Shown: one piece after another, positions 21,195 to 30,017 of the stretch | How the letters are laid out: every line of letters starts with the position of its first letter | Position numbering within the stretch: position 1 is the first letter of the stretch | Origin: Methanobacterium sp. ERen5 | Lineage (GTDB): Archaea > Methanobacteriota > Methanobacteria > Methanobacteriales > Methanobacteriaceae | Direction: 5' to 3' | Length of the DNA stretch: 64,000 nucleotides | NCBI GenBank assembly: GCA_024167805.1 | Contig: CP099988.1 | Span: 2,680,371-2,744,370, forward strand | Program-made: the position numbers and the translations under genes | The notes under the pieces: generated by a model | The model's input: the letters and a program-made list of their open reading frames with translations, nothing else | Databases searched by the model: none | Told to the model about the DNA's origin: nothing

Positions 21195-21713
21195 TTAGTT
21201 ATGAGAATTAAGAACTTTTAAAGCAGTGTCTATGAATACGGGAATGTCCTTTGGCCCTCTACTTGAAATCAGGTTATCATCCACTACTACCTCATCATCA
21301 ATGTATATAGCACCTGCATTTTTAATGTCCTGAACTATAGACATCCAACCAGTGACCTTTCTCCCTTGAAGCAGGTCCGCAGTTATTAAAATCTGTGGTG
21401 CATGACAAATTGCAAAAATAGGTTTTCCAGTTTTAAAAAAGTCCTTGACAAAATTAACTGCAGATTCATATCCTCGGAGGTGATCTGGCGAGCATCCTCC
21501 CGGAATCAAAAGTGCATCTAGTTTATCTATATTGTATTTTGAAACTGATTCTTCTATGGTTACAGGAGTGGACTTCCTTTTACCCTTAACTACCTGACCT
21601 TTTTTAATTCCTATATGTACGATAGAATGTCCTTCTTTTACAAATGCTTCAGAAGGTTTGATGTATTCAACGTCTTCAAACATTTCATCTATCAAAATTC
21701 CTATCATAGCCAA
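21195..21713 (-). CDS. DJ-1/PfpI family protein
   Basis: The 172-residue protein belongs to the DJ-1/PfpI superfamily. The nucleophile elbow is A-I-C-H-A-P-Q (Cys near residue 103) and the conserved glutamate near the start is in S-E-A-F. L-I-P-G-G is also present. PfpI-type members act as peptidases, chaperones or deglycases that protect from carbonyl stress. The T-S-R-G-P-like S-S-R-G-P motif at the C-terminus is typical. It lies about 40 bases downstream of an unrecognised gene in the same direction, with which it may be co-transcribed. Confidence 0.9.
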   Translation of the reverse strand: MAMIGILIDEMFEDVEYIKPSEAFVKEGHSIVHIGIKKGQVVKGKRKSTPVTIEESVSKYNIDKLDALLIPGGCSPDHLRGYESAVNFVKDFFKTGKPIFAICHAPQILITADLLQGRKVTGWMSIVQDIKNAGAIYIDDEVVVDDNLISSRGPKDIPVFIDTALKVLNSHN

Positions 21714-21755
21714 GCCAATGACCCCCGCTATTCATAAAAAAATACATAAAATAAT

Positions 21756-22073
21756 TTATTTTTTCTTTTTCTTTGCATCATTCAATGATTTGAGTGTATT
21801 TAGTGTTATCTCTTGTTCTAAAACACGTAATCTTTCTGCTAAGAAATCTAATACATGTTTTCGTTCTTCGAATGGCACATTCTTTTTTGAAAGCATGTTA
21901 ATTAATTCTGTTGTACTCCTTACAGAAAAAGAACCTGCTTGCTCGTCCATTAGTATGATGTCTCTTTTTCCCATTTCTTTTGCTGGAGAAACACATACTG
22001 CTCCAAGGATGTTACCTTTTTCATCTTTAACATCCATTGAACTTATATAAGTCATCTTTGCTTCGTTCCTCAT
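21756..22073 (-). CDS. Unrecognised 105-residue protein with poly-lysine tail
   Basis: I do not recognise this protein. It is predicted to be soluble, with an alpha/beta first half (G-A-V-C-V-S-P-A, D-I-I-L-M-D-E-Q-A) and a helical second half ending in a run of lysines. A conserved-looking F-S-V-R-S-T-T-E-L segment lies in the middle. It precedes the DJ-1/PfpI gene by about 40 bases on the same strand. The coding region starts at an ATG preceded by GGTGAT at a typical spacing. Confidence 0.65.
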   Translation of the reverse strand: MRNEAKMTYISSMDVKDEKGNILGAVCVSPAKEMGKRDIILMDEQAGSFSVRSTTELINMLSKKNVPFEERKHVLDFLAERLRVLEQEITLNTLKSLNDAKKKKK

Positions 22074-22199
22074 TTTAAATCACCTTAATTCTTTTTATTT
22101 CATCCTACATTTTTTTTAATATTAATTAAGAGTTTGATATATAAATAGTTATTGGTTTTTTTAAGTATTACGTGGTTAAAATCTTTTTATTAATAAAAT

Positions 22200-22330
22200 A
22201 GAATTCCTGAAGTTTTTTAAACTCCAGGAACTTTATCATGTAAGTCTGTTACGGAGGCGGTAGACAGACATGACCATGAAGTGGGAAAGGCATCCCTAAT
22301 TTATTTGCGTAGGTACTTCATATGTTTACG
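22200..22330. repeat. Structured region, possible 3' remnant of an IS200/IS605 element
   Basis: Three nested or adjacent inverted repeats occur within 130 bases: TTCCTG and CAGGAA arms at about 22203-22233, GTCTGT and GACAGAC arms at about 22242-22270, and ATGAAGT with ACTTCAT at about 22275-22321. They lie in an otherwise AT-rich gap of about 550 bases without a credible gene. The arrangement and the G-rich middle resemble the structured right ends of IS200/IS605 elements that encode TnpB guide RNAs, but no TnpB gene remains. A plain structured small RNA is the other possibility. Confidence 0.3.
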
Positions 22331-22621
22331 TACAAATAGATTATACTTCATAGTATATAAATTTAAGCATACATTACAACCTAATTCATGCTATTACAAC
22401 CTATATCTTTCAATAGTTTTAATCCATTTTATAAAGATTTCAAGTGAAATATACTCTTTAATTTGGGGATAATCAAACTAAATTGATAAATTAAATATAT
22501 TCAAAAAAAATTCATTTAATCCTAAAAAAATTTCGAAGATACATTTTAAATTTTTACAAAATTATAAATTTCTCCTTCACCATAATATTATTAATTATAG
22601 TATTAAATAGGAGTGATCGCT

Positions 22622-22759
22622 TTGAATGAAAAAGAGATTGATGAATTCGTTGAAAACTTCAAAGGAATGCTATGGGACGAACTTGACGATGAACTCGGTG
22701 AAATGTCCCGTGAGGATCTGATAACCGTAATAGTAAAACTGAAAAGAAGGTATGGATAA
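22622..22759 (+). CDS. Small acidic protein, 45 residues
   Basis: A TTG start preceded by GGAGTGAT opens a frame of 45 codons ending in TAA at 22757-22759. The product is acidic and helical with D-E-L-D-D-E-L-G-E-M in the middle and a basic end, K-L-K-R-R-Y-G. I do not recognise it. The good ribosome site and the codon usage support translation. A TATA-like stretch lies about 40 bases upstream. Confidence 0.5.
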   Translation: MNEKEIDEFVENFKGMLWDELDDELGEMSREDLITVIVKLKRRYG

Positions 22760-22918
22760 CATTTTTCATACTTTTTTTATTTACTAGTTAAAATGTTAGA
22801 CAATCCTGATAAATAGACTCTGAAATTACCATTCATATCCTACTAATTCTAATTATCAATTTTTACAGGTAAAATAAAAATTTAATAAAAAAAGTAAATA
22901 AATATTTAATTAATGAAA

Positions 22919-23311
22919 TCACTCAGATTCAGCTTTACCTTTCTCAGCTTCCTTAATTTTATAATCTGCTATTGCTGCCCTTAATGCATCTGCTGCTAAG
23001 TTTGAACAGTGCATTTTTACAGGAGGTAAACCTTCTAATTCATCTGCAACATCATTTCTCGTGATTTTTAATGCTTCTTCAATGGTTTTTCCTACAGCCA
23101 TTTCTGTAATCATACTACTTGTTGCTATAGCGGCTCCACATCCAAATGTTTTAAATTTTATGTCTGTGATTATGTTGTCTTCTACTTTAATGTAGATGGT
23201 CATAAGGTCTCCGCAAGTAGGATTGCCCTCTGTTCCAACTCCACTTGCACCCTCTATTTCCCCAACATTTCTAGGATTTTGAAAATGATCCATTACCTTT
23301 TCACTATACAT
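22919..23311 (-). CDS. iscU: Fe-S cluster assembly scaffold IscU
   Basis: IscU holds the nascent iron-sulfur cluster made from the sulfur delivered by cysteine desulfurase. The 130-residue protein has the three conserved cysteines: N-P-T-C-G-D near residue 33, G-C-G-A-A near residue 58 and V-K-M-H-C-S near residue 101. Asp in G-D after the first cysteine is present. It starts M-Y-S-E-K-V-M-D-H-F with a GGTGA site. The gene is not beside iscS, which is 19 kb away, but both share the same operator-TATA sequence upstream, suggesting shared regulation. It is divergent from the PRC-barrel gene. Confidence 0.93.
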   Translation of the reverse strand: MYSEKVMDHFQNPRNVGEIEGASGVGTEGNPTCGDLMTIYIKVEDNIITDIKFKTFGCGAAIATSSMITEMAVGKTIEEALKITRNDVADELEGLPPVKMHCSNLAADALRAAIADYKIKEAEKGKAESE

Positions 23312-23772
23312 ATTTTCACCTTCTAATTATCAGTATTCTGTATCTGATTATTCCTGTTAACATCTGTCAACCCATGGAATCCTATTGATTTTAATATTGT
23401 TAGTTATATTATTGTCTTTAATTCTAATAGAACTTTGCATTACTAGTGTATAACAATAGTTATATTTAAGCTTTGAGATCATTTCACAATATTTTCCATT
23501 ACAATAAATTCATAACCAATGTTATAAACTAATACGGAAATAATCATGCAGCAATTACTGTTAAATTCATTGTATCCCTTACTTAGTATTTGTTCTTTCT
23601 AATCTGTACTTAATATAAATTTTCGGTTTAAAATTGAGTTTAATTATCTGAAATATACCATAAAGGCTAAAAATATAGTAGTACTAATAGTTAAATTAAT
23701 AGTAATTTTTATTAACAACCACCAATATAATAATACTAATCATAAACTGTCAAAAAAATACGAGGTGAGTCT
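23312..23772. other. Intergenic region between divergent iscU and PRC-barrel genes
   Basis: This 461-base stretch holds two divergent promoters. The iscU operator and TATA element are at 23451-23471. The other side carries a GGTGA ribosome site for the PRC-barrel gene at its right end. No further gene was seen. Confidence 0.5.
23451..23462 (-). promoter_or_regulatory. Palindromic operator upstream of iscU
   Basis: TAACAATAGTTA lies directly beside a TATA-like element (on the gene strand CTTAAATATA precedes it), about 140 bases upstream of the iscU start. The same 15-base stretch ATAGTTATATTTAAG, including the TATA-like part, occurs upstream of iscS at 43675-43689. A repressor bound here would block TBP/TFB or the start site. 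Confidence 0.65.
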
Positions 23773-24000
23773 ATGAAAATCAAGGATGAAATAATAGGTA
23801 AAGAAGTAATGGACACTCAAGGATCTTTAATCGGAAAAATCAAAGATCTAGACTTAGATTTAAAATCCAAAAAAATCGAGGCCATTGAACTTGAAGATAC
23901 AGGATTATCTGGTAAAATTGGCCTAGGAGAGAAAAAGATATTGCCCTTCGATTTAGTTGAACACATTGGAGATAAAATAATAATCAAACAAATCAAGTAA
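23773..24000 (+). CDS. PRC-barrel domain protein
   Basis: This 75-residue protein is a single PRC-barrel: the sequence E-I-I-G-K-E-V-M-D-T-Q-G-S-L-I-G-K opens the first strands and L-P-F-D-L-V lies near the end. PRC-barrels are small beta domains found in photosynthetic H subunits and RimM; archaeal stand-alone copies are common and of unknown role, perhaps in RNA or protein assembly. It is followed after 37 bases by an Hsp20 gene in the same direction, probably one operon linked to stress. Confidence 0.85.
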   Translation: MKIKDEIIGKEVMDTQGSLIGKIKDLDLDLKSKKIEAIELEDTGLSGKIGLGEKKILPFDLVEHIGDKIIIKQIK

Positions 24001-24037
24001 AAAATCAAAATTTTTGTAAGATAAAGGAGATTAGAAA

Positions 24038-24748
24038 ATGAAAGAAGGAAAAGAACCTAAAACCAGTACAGAGATAGAAATAAAAACTTCTGATCCTAAA
24101 AAATCGGAACAAATTAAAGAAGAAAACTCCAAAGAGGTTTCTGAAATGAAGATCGGGGCTAAAGAAAATAAGAAAGCCGCAAAGGATTATGTAGATGAAC
24201 TAAAACAAAGTAGTTCCGAAAAAGGTCATGAAATTAAAGAAGGGTTAAAGGATGTTAAAAATGAAGCTAAAATGAAGAAAGAAAAGTTAATTGAAGAGAG
24301 TAAAGCTGAAAATGTACATCCTGCAGAAAAGGTATTGGGAGATATCATATCTAAATTTAAACAAGGCACTGAACAGATCAACGAAATGATGGCTGATTAC
24401 ACCAAAGAAAGTAAATCAAAAAAATCATTGAAATTCCCACTTGTAGATGTAATTGATACCAATGAAGAGGTAATATTAATGGCAGACATTCCTGGAGTAA
24501 AAAAGGAACATATTAACCTTGGAATATCAAGAAATTGCGTGGAAATTGAAGTGAAATACAAAGATGTACCAAAGATTAAGGATTCAAAATTCCTAATAAA
24601 CGAACGAAGTTACGGAATTAAAAAACGTAAAATACCCATCAAAACTGATATTAATGTAAAAAAAGCCCGTGCTAAATGGGAAGACTTCATATTAACCATA
24701 AATCTACCAAAAAAAGAAAGAGACCTCACTAAAATTGACATAGAATAA
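24038..24748 (+). CDS. Hsp20/alpha-crystallin small heat-shock protein with long charged N-terminus
   Basis: The C-terminal 100 residues form an alpha-crystallin domain: P-L-V-D-V-I-D-T-N-E-E-V, D-I-P-G-V-K-K-E-H-I near residue 148 and a final strand with I-N-L-P-K-K. Small heat-shock proteins bind unfolding proteins without ATP. The first ~130 residues are highly charged (Lys/Glu rich), predicted coiled coil or disordered, and longer than the usual N-terminal arm. The gene lies just after the PRC-barrel gene, with an AAAGGAGAT ribosome site. Confidence 0.85.
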   Translation: MKEGKEPKTSTEIEIKTSDPKKSEQIKEENSKEVSEMKIGAKENKKAAKDYVDELKQSSSEKGHEIKEGLKDVKNEAKMKKEKLIEESKAENVHPAEKVLGDIISKFKQGTEQINEMMADYTKESKSKKSLKFPLVDVIDTNEEVILMADIPGVKKEHINLGISRNCVEIEVKYKDVPKIKDSKFLINERSYGIKKRKIPIKTDINVKKARAKWEDFILTINLPKKERDLTKIDIE

Positions 24749-24857
24749 TTATTCCATATTTTTTTAGAAGTCCAAATCCATTAATAAACAATATAATTCA
24801 TTTGAAGCTAAATTCCATGACAATTTATGTAATAAAATGGATTACTCAAAAAAAGAG

Positions 24858-25871
24858 TTAATTATAATCCAAATCATCGTAGAATTCTGATAAAGCATAA
24901 AAAGATTCATTAGGTTCCCAATTCATGTCTTTATATGTTTGACCATGACCCTCACGCAATGTTTTAACCAAACTGTAACTTGCCATGTCCATGTCATAAC
25001 GCGGATCCTTCGAATGTTTAAAGGTTGGTTGTACGAAAGTAAATACAAAACCACCATCCACTCCAGAATTCTCCAGAATATTCAGTTGTTCTGTTAGTTC
25101 AAAGGCTTGTACAGCTTCATTTCTTACATAGTTTCCATTTAATTCTTCACTGTTCAATTCATCCAAAATGTTCCAAGCCCATCCTCCAAGATCTTCTGCT
25201 CCTTCATAGATACAGCATCCGAATTCTCCAATTACAACTGGTTTGCCATGTCTAGCAAAACTTTTAAGGATTTTAGGATATTCTTTTTTTATCTTTGCAT
25301 CTCTGTATATATCAACACATACAAAGTCAAAGTTTTTCCAGTTAACAGCTTCAAATGGTGTGGATGCATAAGTTACAGGGCCTTTAAACACATTTCTAAC
25401 AAGGGCATTTCCCTCCTCTAAAAATTGGTTTAAAATTATATTGTGCTTTCCTTTGGTAACAATTTCCTTGAAATCATGACTTTGTAATCTTTCCATGAAG
25501 TTGTCACCATTTAATATTCCATTCATGAATAAAGAGAGTTCTGTTCCCATTATAAAGACTACTTTTCCTTCATATTTTAATCTAAGTTTCTCGGTTTCAA
25601 CAGCTGCTCCAACAAGGTATTCCATGGTATCCTCTGGAGTTTTATCCCAAAGTTCTGGAGAAACCCATACTTCAAGACCCAGATTGAGTGCAAATTCTGA
25701 AGCCTTCATAAGACGTTTAACATCTTTTCCATATATTTTAACCACATTGCAATGCAGGTCTTCTTTAATTATTTTAAGTTCATGTTTGATAGTGTCTCCT
25801 TCAAATTCTGGGCGAAAATTTTTGTCCATCATCACCCTTCCAACATCGTAGCATACCCCTCTGCGATTCAT
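24858..25871 (-). CDS. Glycoside-hydrolase-like TIM-barrel protein
   Basis: The 337-residue protein resembles the (trans)glycosidase TIM-barrel superfamily: K-I-Y-G-K near residue 43, V-W-V-S-P-E-L-W near residue 67, and V-V-I-G-E-F-G-C (the likely catalytic glutamate) near residue 214. No signal peptide is visible, so it acts in the cytoplasm. The substrate is unknown. It lies about 50 bases downstream of a PadR-type regulator on the same strand and may be under its control. Confidence 0.65.
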   Translation of the reverse strand: MNRRGVCYDVGRVMMDKNFRPEFEGDTIKHELKIIKEDLHCNVVKIYGKDVKRLMKASEFALNLGLEVWVSPELWDKTPEDTMEYLVGAAVETEKLRLKYEGKVVFIMGTELSLFMNGILNGDNFMERLQSHDFKEIVTKGKHNIILNQFLEEGNALVRNVFKGPVTYASTPFEAVNWKNFDFVCVDIYRDAKIKKEYPKILKSFARHGKPVVIGEFGCCIYEGAEDLGGWAWNILDELNSEELNGNYVRNEAVQAFELTEQLNILENSGVDGGFVFTFVQPTFKHSKDPRYDMDMASYSLVKTLREGHGQTYKDMNWEPNESFYALSEFYDDLDYN

Positions 25872-25921
25872 CTCAGCTTTACCCCCATAAATCTGTTTGA
25901 ATAAATTATTTAAAGAATTTT

Positions 25922-26476
25922 TTACTTCACTGAATTGTATATTTCTTCAAATCTTTCATGAAGAGAAATAATTTCCTCTCTATGTTCAGAAAGCTTTTTT
26001 GGCCTAAAATCTTCTAAAATGGATATATATCCATTTAATTCTGTAATTGTTTTTTTAATTGTGATTTTATTATGATCTACATAACTTTCCTTGAGTAAAT
26101 TTCCAAAAAGTTTGTAGGTTGTTTCTGTCCCCTGTTTCGAAAGGCTGTATTTTCCATCAACATTTTTAACGATCAAGTCTTCTGAAACCATCTTTTTTAA
26201 CATTGGGTATAGGGATCCGTTTGAAGGACGCCACGATAGATGTTCTTCCAATGTTTGATTATCTGGAAATTTAATGTTGTGCATCTTCTCAAATCTTTTG
26301 TTCATATCCATGAAGTTGACTTCATGCAGTTTTTGATGTTTTAAGTGGATGTCATCTGCTATTTCCACACCATTTTTAGGACCTTCACTCAAAACAGAAA
26401 GTATCCAAACTCTTAATCCCCCAATTTTTTCTAATTCTTCCATTCTTTCTCGAATATCCCTATGGTTAACAAACAT
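25922..26476 (-). CDS. PadR-family transcriptional regulator
   Basis: The protein has the PadR winged helix: L-R-V-W-I-L-S-V-L-S-E-G-P-K-N-G-V-E-I at the start, R-P-S-N-G-S-L-Y-P-M-L-K-K-M in the recognition region, and G-K-Y-S-L-S-K-Q-G in the wing, followed by a helical dimerisation tail. The insertion with a His/Asn-rich segment between helices 2 and 3 is typical of longer archaeal members. The ATG at 26476 fits the AGGGGTAA ribosome site better than an upstream TTG. It precedes a glycoside-hydrolase-like gene. Confidence 0.85.
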   Translation of the reverse strand: MFVNHRDIRERMEELEKIGGLRVWILSVLSEGPKNGVEIADDIHLKHQKLHEVNFMDMNKRFEKMHNIKFPDNQTLEEHLSWRPSNGSLYPMLKKMVSEDLIVKNVDGKYSLSKQGTETTYKLFGNLLKESYVDHNKITIKKTITELNGYISILEDFRPKKLSEHREEIISLHERFEEIYNSVK

Positions 26477-26854
26477 CAAATTACCCCTAACAAACAAATA
26501 ATCATAAGTCGACTAAACGATTCAAAAAATTTTACTTATTCATTATAAACTCTACATTTATCATCAGCCCGCAAATAATCAGATTTGAATGTCGACTTAT
26601 CGACTATTTAATTATTTTATTATATAAACTGATCTGCAACATCCCAAATTACAAGACAAAAGGATTAGCATGAAAAAAGATTCTTCAATGGGACTTGATC
26701 ACTACAAAGATGCAATTATTAACTATGTTATTTAGTTTAAATTGATTATTTATAGGATTCTTTGTGAAATTTTATGGTTATTTATCCACATATTTACTTA
26801 TAGATGTGAACCCAGAATTAGAATCCATTAAAGTATCCCTTGGGGTGAAAAAAA
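26477..26854. other. Intergenic region between the PadR gene and a PAS protein
   Basis: This region has the candidate PadR operators at 26505-26604 and otherwise AT-rich DNA without a gene. A GGGGTGA ribosome site for the downstream PAS gene is at its right end. Confidence 0.45.
26505..26604. promoter_or_regulatory. Candidate PadR operators
   Basis: Upstream of the PadR gene the palindrome AGTCGACT occurs at 26507-26514, and GTCGACTTATCGAC at 26591-26604 contains another GTCGAC and a related half site. GTCGAC is rare in this AT-rich DNA, and two copies 84 bases apart suggest binding sites for autoregulation. Assignment is by position and symmetry only. Confidence 0.4.
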
Positions 26855-27580
26855 TTGAAAAATAATAATAGTTTAGATCAGCTGAAATCAATTTTAAATG
26901 ACTCACCGGATTCCATTTTTGTACATAACCTTAAATGTGATTTAATTTATGCGAATAAAGAAGCCTGCGAAAGTCAATTGTATAACAATAGTAAATTTGG
27001 CACTTCGCACTTCAACGAACTCGAACAACTGATTCAAAACAACCTCCTAAAAAATTACAATGATCTTATTAACAACGGATCAAGCTACTTCGAATCATCA
27101 AAAATCTGTTACGATGGATCTACCTTAGATGTAGATGTTGATTCAAATATAATGGAGTCTGAAGAAGATTCAATAATATTAAGCATAGTTAGAAACTCTT
27201 GTGAAATTGAATCTCCCAATTCTAATCAAAACGAATTAAATGACATTTTAAAAACGACACGAAAGGGGATGATAATAGAAAATTTGGGTATAATAACTTA
27301 CTTAAATCATAATCTATGTAATCAGTTAGGATACAGTAAGGACGAAATATTGGGCCATGAATATATCGATTTTTTCAAGGGAGTTCAAGAGTTTTCCATA
27401 CTTGATGAACTTATTAAGGTCAAGATGGGAGGCGTCAGTAATTTAATATCTAAAATGGAAAGAAAAGATGGTTCAAATTTAATGATGCTCACAGCAATAT
27501 CACCCATTTACAATAAAAATGGGGAGTATTTGGGGAACCTATCAACACTCAGAGACATAAAACAATTAGTCAATCATTGA
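26855..27580 (+). CDS. Protein with two PAS domains and no output domain
   Basis: The 241-residue protein holds PAS-like domains at about 5-115 (I-L-N-D-S-P-D-S-I-F-V-H) and 125-238 (Y-L-N-H-N-L-C-N-Q-L-G-Y-S-K-D-E-I-L-G and L-S-T-L-R-D-I-K at the end). There is no kinase, cyclase or DNA-binding part, so it may bind a signalling partner or be a sensor subunit. The start is a TTG preceded by GGGGTGA. The gene stands alone. Confidence 0.75.
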   Translation: MKNNNSLDQLKSILNDSPDSIFVHNLKCDLIYANKEACESQLYNNSKFGTSHFNELEQLIQNNLLKNYNDLINNGSSYFESSKICYDGSTLDVDVDSNIMESEEDSIILSIVRNSCEIESPNSNQNELNDILKTTRKGMIIENLGIITYLNHNLCNQLGYSKDEILGHEYIDFFKGVQEFSILDELIKVKMGGVSNLISKMERKDGSNLMMLTAISPIYNKNGEYLGNLSTLRDIKQLVNH

Positions 27581-27681
27581 AAAGAATCTTACCATCTAAT
27601 TTTACATTTTGTTATCCTGAGTACGTTCACTTGGTGACACTAACAATCCCATTAAATATAAGATTATGGCTTAAAAATATA

Positions 27682-27897
27682 TCATTCTTCAGGATCTTGT
27701 AAAGTGTAATTAAACCATCTTAAGCCTTCAAATGGGATAATTTGTTCCTCCCATCCATCTTCATCTTTATATTCAATTTCTATAATTCTATTTTCCTTGT
27801 TAATTTGTATGTTTCTTATAGAATTTTTTCCAATTTCAAAGGTAGAATTAAGATCATCATTTCGAAATATTACCAGTTTTGAAGCCCATACTGTCAA
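27682..27897 (-). CDS. Unrecognised 71-residue protein
   Basis: A small protein with beta-rich character, acidic (E-I-E-Y-K-D-E-D-G-W-E-E) and with aromatic residues near the end (F-E-G-L-R-W-F-N-Y). No family recognised. The start is a TTG preceded by GGAGG at a suitable spacing, which supports translation. It is not closely linked to other genes. Confidence 0.5.
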   Translation of the reverse strand: MTVWASKLVIFRNDDLNSTFEIGKNSIRNIQINKENRIIEIEYKDEDGWEEQIIPFEGLRWFNYTLQDPEE

Positions 27898-28004
27898 TTT
27901 TATGCCTCCATACTTTAATTCTATATTCTTTGAATCACATCTAAATTTACACTAAGAAATATTTTATTTCATGAAAGGTATCACCTATATATCTATCTGA
28001 AATT

Positions 28005-28445
28005 TTATTTAATTATTAATGAATTTTTCACAGTTTCATAGGTTACTTGAGATTGATTGAGAAATATTTCAAATAACAATGCATTATTACGTTTTTTGAC
28101 TGGAACAAATAGATTAAATGTATTAGCTGATTTATCATAAAATTCGGTTGCATTTATCCCATCGACAAGTGTTACGTCTGTTATGTTGGTAGCGTTGTTT
28201 ATGTAAGTTGAATTCACAGTTATCATATCTGCTATGAAGTTAGGATCAGACTTGTCACCTTTTTCAGGTGTTGAATTGAAGAAATAGAGTTTACATGTTT
28301 CATTTGATTGATCAACTACCTTGATGTTCTTTGGCAACTTAAATTCAACGTATTTATTTTGATAAACCTTAGTAGCGACATGTGGATGATAAACTAATGC
28401 AAAAATAACCAGTCCCACAAATATAGCAACCCCAATATAACCCAT
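28005..28445 (-). CDS. Membrane-anchored extracellular protein, PsbP-like
   Basis: The 146-residue protein has an N-terminal hydrophobic anchor (G-V-A-I-F-V-G-L-V-I-F-A-L-V) and an outside domain starting Y-V-E-F-K-L-P-K. That start resembles the PsbP-like domains often seen in Methanobacteriales surface proteins. Several N-x-S/T sites could be glycosylated. The function is unknown. The gene is isolated on the minus strand. Confidence 0.6.
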   Translation of the reverse strand: MGYIGVAIFVGLVIFALVYHPHVATKVYQNKYVEFKLPKNIKVVDQSNETCKLYFFNSTPEKGDKSDPNFIADMITVNSTYINNATNITDVTLVDGINATEFYDKSANTFNLFVPVKKRNNALLFEIFLNQSQVTYETVKNSLIIK

Positions 28446-28754
28446 TTTTTGTTTAACAAATTAAATCTTCCCCCATCTTTAAAATTTGAATATAATTTCT
28501 GTACAAATTTTTTATCGTTGGAATATTAGTAATTTATCCCATTTTGTGGTGATATTTAGTAATAACTAAAATAATTTAATTTAACATGAAATTTATAGAT
28601 ATAAAGAGAAATATTAGGAGTAATGAGTAAATAAGTTGACGATCTAATATGGTTAAAACTCGTATAAGTTTAGTTTACAATAGTATTTTTGGATTTAAAA
28701 TAATGGTTTAGTTGAATATTTTAAATAAATATACAATTCTAGGGGGATTTTGAA
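28446..28754. other. Intergenic region upstream of a response regulator
   Basis: AT-rich DNA between two divergent genes with no open frame or repeat of note. The right end has the ribosome site AGGGGGAT for the receiver gene. Confidence 0.4.
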
Positions 28755-29141
28755 CTGGGAAATACAAAAATTTTCATTACAGAAGATCAAATGATACTCA
28801 AACTTGATCTCAAAAACAGACTTCAATCATTAAACTACGAAGTAGTTGGAATGGCTGATACTGGATACGATGCAATTGAACAGATAGAAAAATTAGCTCC
28901 TGATGTTGTTCTCATGGATATAGTATTGAAGGGAGAATTAAATGGGATTGAAACTGCTCAGTTGATCAAAGATAAATATAATATTCCAATAATTTACATG
29001 TCTGCATACTACGATGATGAAATATTGGATAAAGCCGCAAAAACACAACCGGATGGTTACATCACCAAACCATACGAAGACGTATTGATTCGCACAACCA
29101 TTGAATTGGCCATGAGAAAAAGGAAGTATAGAAACGAATAA
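28755..29141 (+). CDS. Single-domain response regulator
   Basis: A stand-alone receiver: E-D near residue 9, the phospho-acceptor in V-L-M-D-I-V-L-K-G near residue 56, and Y-I-T-K-P-Y near residue 106. Residues before the first ATG (28791) match the family (G-N-T-K-I-F-I-T-E-D), so the true start is upstream. The only in-frame candidate is CTG at 28755, after AGGGGGAT; a CTG start is unusual, and a miscalled base is possible. It is likely partner to a kinase elsewhere. Confidence 0.8.
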   Translation: MGNTKIFITEDQMILKLDLKNRLQSLNYEVVGMADTGYDAIEQIEKLAPDVVLMDIVLKGELNGIETAQLIKDKYNIPIIYMSAYYDDEILDKAAKTQPDGYITKPYEDVLIRTTIELAMRKRKYRNE

Positions 29142-29257
29142 AAAAACTATTCAATTAATAACTTCTTATTTCTATTTGAAACAGTTAGTTAGTTATCAAT
29201 CCATACAAAAAAAATCATGGAATAAAACAATTCCATAGATATTTAATATGGATAATC

Positions 29258-29986
29258 TTAATCAATAGAATCCATTTTATTTGAAAGAAATTTATCCATT
29301 GGAACTATCAAAAGCTCAGGTTTCGTCCGAATAAAAAAATGATTTTCTTTAACCAGTATTAATTTTGAATTTGGTATATGATCAACGAGCTCCTCTGCAT
29401 ACGTTACAGGTGTTGATGAATCCTGGGTTCCATTAACAATAAGTGTTGGTGATTTAATTTCTTTCAAATATTTTGTTCCATCATAACTTGCCAATGCATC
29501 GAAGAGTCTTAAAAAAGATGTGGAAGTAGGAGGGTATTTGCCCATTGCATTCAATAATTCAGGATTATTGGCTACTTCCTTCAATTTTTCGTAGGCTTCC
29601 ATAGAATTTTCGTCGGAATTTTGAACGGATTTAGCTGCAGCCACATTTAATATCAAATTTGAGACTCTGTCTGGATATTTAGCTGCCATTGTAATGGCTA
29701 TGCGAGAACCCATAGATATTCCCAAAATATTAACTCTTTGAATTTTAAGTTCATCTAACAAACTAATAGCATCTTCAGCCATGATTTCTATAGTATATTC
29801 TTCATTTGGTTTGTCTGTTCTTCCAGTGCCTCTGTTGTCAAAAGTTATTAATTTGTACTTCTTTATTTCTTTGATTTTATCTACAAAAGAACCTATTTCA
29901 CCACCCATACCCCATAGGATCATCAATGGTTTACCCTCACCGAAAATTTCGTAGTACATTTTGATTCCATTTACATTTGCATACAC
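29258..29986 (-). CDS. Alpha/beta hydrolase, probably under TetR control
   Basis: The 242-residue protein is an alpha/beta-fold hydrolase. The nucleophile elbow is G-I-S-M-G-S (Ser near residue 95), the acid is in N-G-T-Q-D and the histidine in E-N-H-F-F. Oxyanion residues lie in W-G-M-G-G near residue 28. Members cleave esters, lactones or C-C bonds; the substrate is unknown. The GTG at 29986 was chosen because an earlier GTG is inside the ribosome site GGTGA. Three TetR-type operators lie just upstream. Confidence 0.85.
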   Translation of the reverse strand: MYANVNGIKMYYEIFGEGKPLMILWGMGGEIGSFVDKIKEIKKYKLITFDNRGTGRTDKPNEEYTIEIMAEDAISLLDELKIQRVNILGISMGSRIAITMAAKYPDRVSNLILNVAAAKSVQNSDENSMEAYEKLKEVANNPELLNAMGKYPPTSTSFLRLFDALASYDGTKYLKEIKSPTLIVNGTQDSSTPVTYAEELVDHIPNSKLILVKENHFFIRTKPELLIVPMDKFLSNKMDSID

Positions 29987-30017
29987 TATCTTCACCTCGC
30001 ATCTTCAAATTGATATT

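Noticed and set aside
22281..22472. Open frame at 22281-22472 as a gene
   Set aside because: No ribosome site, unusual composition, and it overlaps the structured region; it reads as chance.
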